Source: Kordiimonas lipolytica
GTDB taxonomy: Bacteria; Pseudomonadota; Alphaproteobacteria; Sphingomonadales; Kordiimonadaceae
DNA length: 64,000 bases
Direction: 5' to 3'
Assembly: GCF_001550065.1 (NCBI RefSeq)
Contig: NZ_LRUB01000022.1
Span: forward strand, 122,034-186,033
Shown here: positions 62,721 through 64,000 of the stretch, piece by piece
How the letters are laid out: each line of letters opens with the position of its first letter
Numbering within the stretch: position 1 is the first letter of the stretch
Notes under the pieces: generated by a model
Told to the model about the DNA's origin: nothing
The model's database searches: none
Seen by the model: the letters and a program-made list of their open reading frames with translations, nothing else
Position numbers and translations under genes: made by a program

Positions 62721-62796
62721 GGTCCCTTCGTCTAGTGGCCTAGGACGCCGCCCTTTCACGGCGGAAACACGGGTTCGAGTCCCGTAGGGATCACCA
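62721..62796 (+). tRNA. tRNA-Glu (TTC), copy 2
   Basis: This copy is identical over 76 nt to copy 1, with 27 bases between them. The two genes were probably made by a local duplication and are co-transcribed from the promoter at 62560. Confidence 0.97.
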
Positions 62797-62806
62797 TATC
62801 TTCAAA

Positions 62807-62830
62807 AAGCCCTGCCATCTGGCGGGGCTT
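62807..62830 (+). terminator. Hairpin after tRNA-Glu copy 2 (possible terminator)
   Basis: AAGCCCTGCC pairs with GGCGGGGCTT with one G-T pair around an ATCT loop. The following bases (ATACATTG) are not a T-run, so it may be a processing or protective hairpin instead. Confidence 0.5.
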
Positions 62831-62838
62831 ATACATTG

Positions 62839-62880
62839 AGAGGCACGAAGATTTGTTATGATCTTCGTGCCTCTTTGATT
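62839..62880 (+). terminator. Strong rho-independent terminator of the tRNA-Glu unit
   Basis: AGAGGCACGAAGAT (62839-62852) pairs without mismatch with ATCTTCGTGCCTCT (62861-62874) around an 8-nt loop, followed by TTGATTTT. Confidence 0.8.
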
Positions 62881-62910
62881 TTGAACAGGGGGTGGCCACC
62901 CCCTGTTCAA
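62881..62910. repeat. Perfect 30-bp palindrome
   Basis: TTGAACAGGGGGTGG at 62881-62895 is followed directly by its exact reverse complement at 62896-62910, with no loop bases. It lies between the tRNA-Glu terminator and the structured leader of the IS110 transposase. It may be the insertion target, part of the element's left end, or a protein-binding site. Confidence 0.85.
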
Positions 62911-63987
<1,077 letters not shown>

Positions 63988-64000
63988 CACCGCTGCTTTT

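Overview
The window looks like chromosomal DNA of a GC-rich alphaproteobacterium. The evidence is a DUF2497/PopZ polar organiser gene, the order pcm-like / tolC / popZ / valS, PAS_5 and DUF2336 family proteins, and the long block dgt-argS-SPOR-nagZ-scpAB-tatABC-serS-surE-M23-DUF815-yajC-secDF-Mth938. A free-living, probably marine genus of the Kordiimonadales type would fit. That placement is inference: there is no rRNA here and no search was run.

Left part (1-13.5 kb): metC (cut by the window edge) with sseA; a small secreted PapD-like protein; hspQ; then queF, queE and queC for queuosine biosynthesis, around a DcsG-like ATP-grasp gene and two copies of a bipartite palindromic repeat. A dicarboxylate/amino-acid symporter, an OmpA-family protein, a DUF2336 protein, and a chemoreceptor translationally coupled to a small membrane protein follow. 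The region ends at tRNA-Asn.

Middle part (13.5-34.8 kb): a methyltransferase, an acidic RTX protein with a 27-bp tandem repeat, tRNA-Cys, a REC-GGDEF diguanylate cyclase, pcm-like, tolC, popZ, a secreted retropepsin-like protein, valS, speB, ilvD, panD, an ABC-F ATPase, xth, erpA and a PAS_5 protein. Most are single genes with their own terminators.

Right part (34.8-64 kb): a long co-directional block of core genes. It covers dNTP control, aminoacyl-tRNA synthetases, peptidoglycan recycling and septal hydrolase control, condensin ScpAB, and Tat and Sec export. Next come two secreted coiled-coil proteins, a 933-aa RTX/beta-helix/VCBS protein, an AraC regulator, and an aminotransferase-hom-glpX-recJ run. 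The window closes with two identical tRNA-Glu genes and an IS110-family transposase.

The most interesting region is 62.8-63.05 kb. Between the tRNA-Glu pair and the IS110 transposase lie a perfect 30-bp palindrome and a strongly structured non-coding stretch. The latter contains two hairpins with the same hexaloop, in the position where IS110-group elements encode their bridge RNA. Other points worth following are the bipartite repeat family near 5-6 kb, the histidine-bearing membrane sensor domain of the chemoreceptor with its coupled partner, two RTX proteins sharing a C-terminal end, and a LytM protein with a degenerate zinc site.
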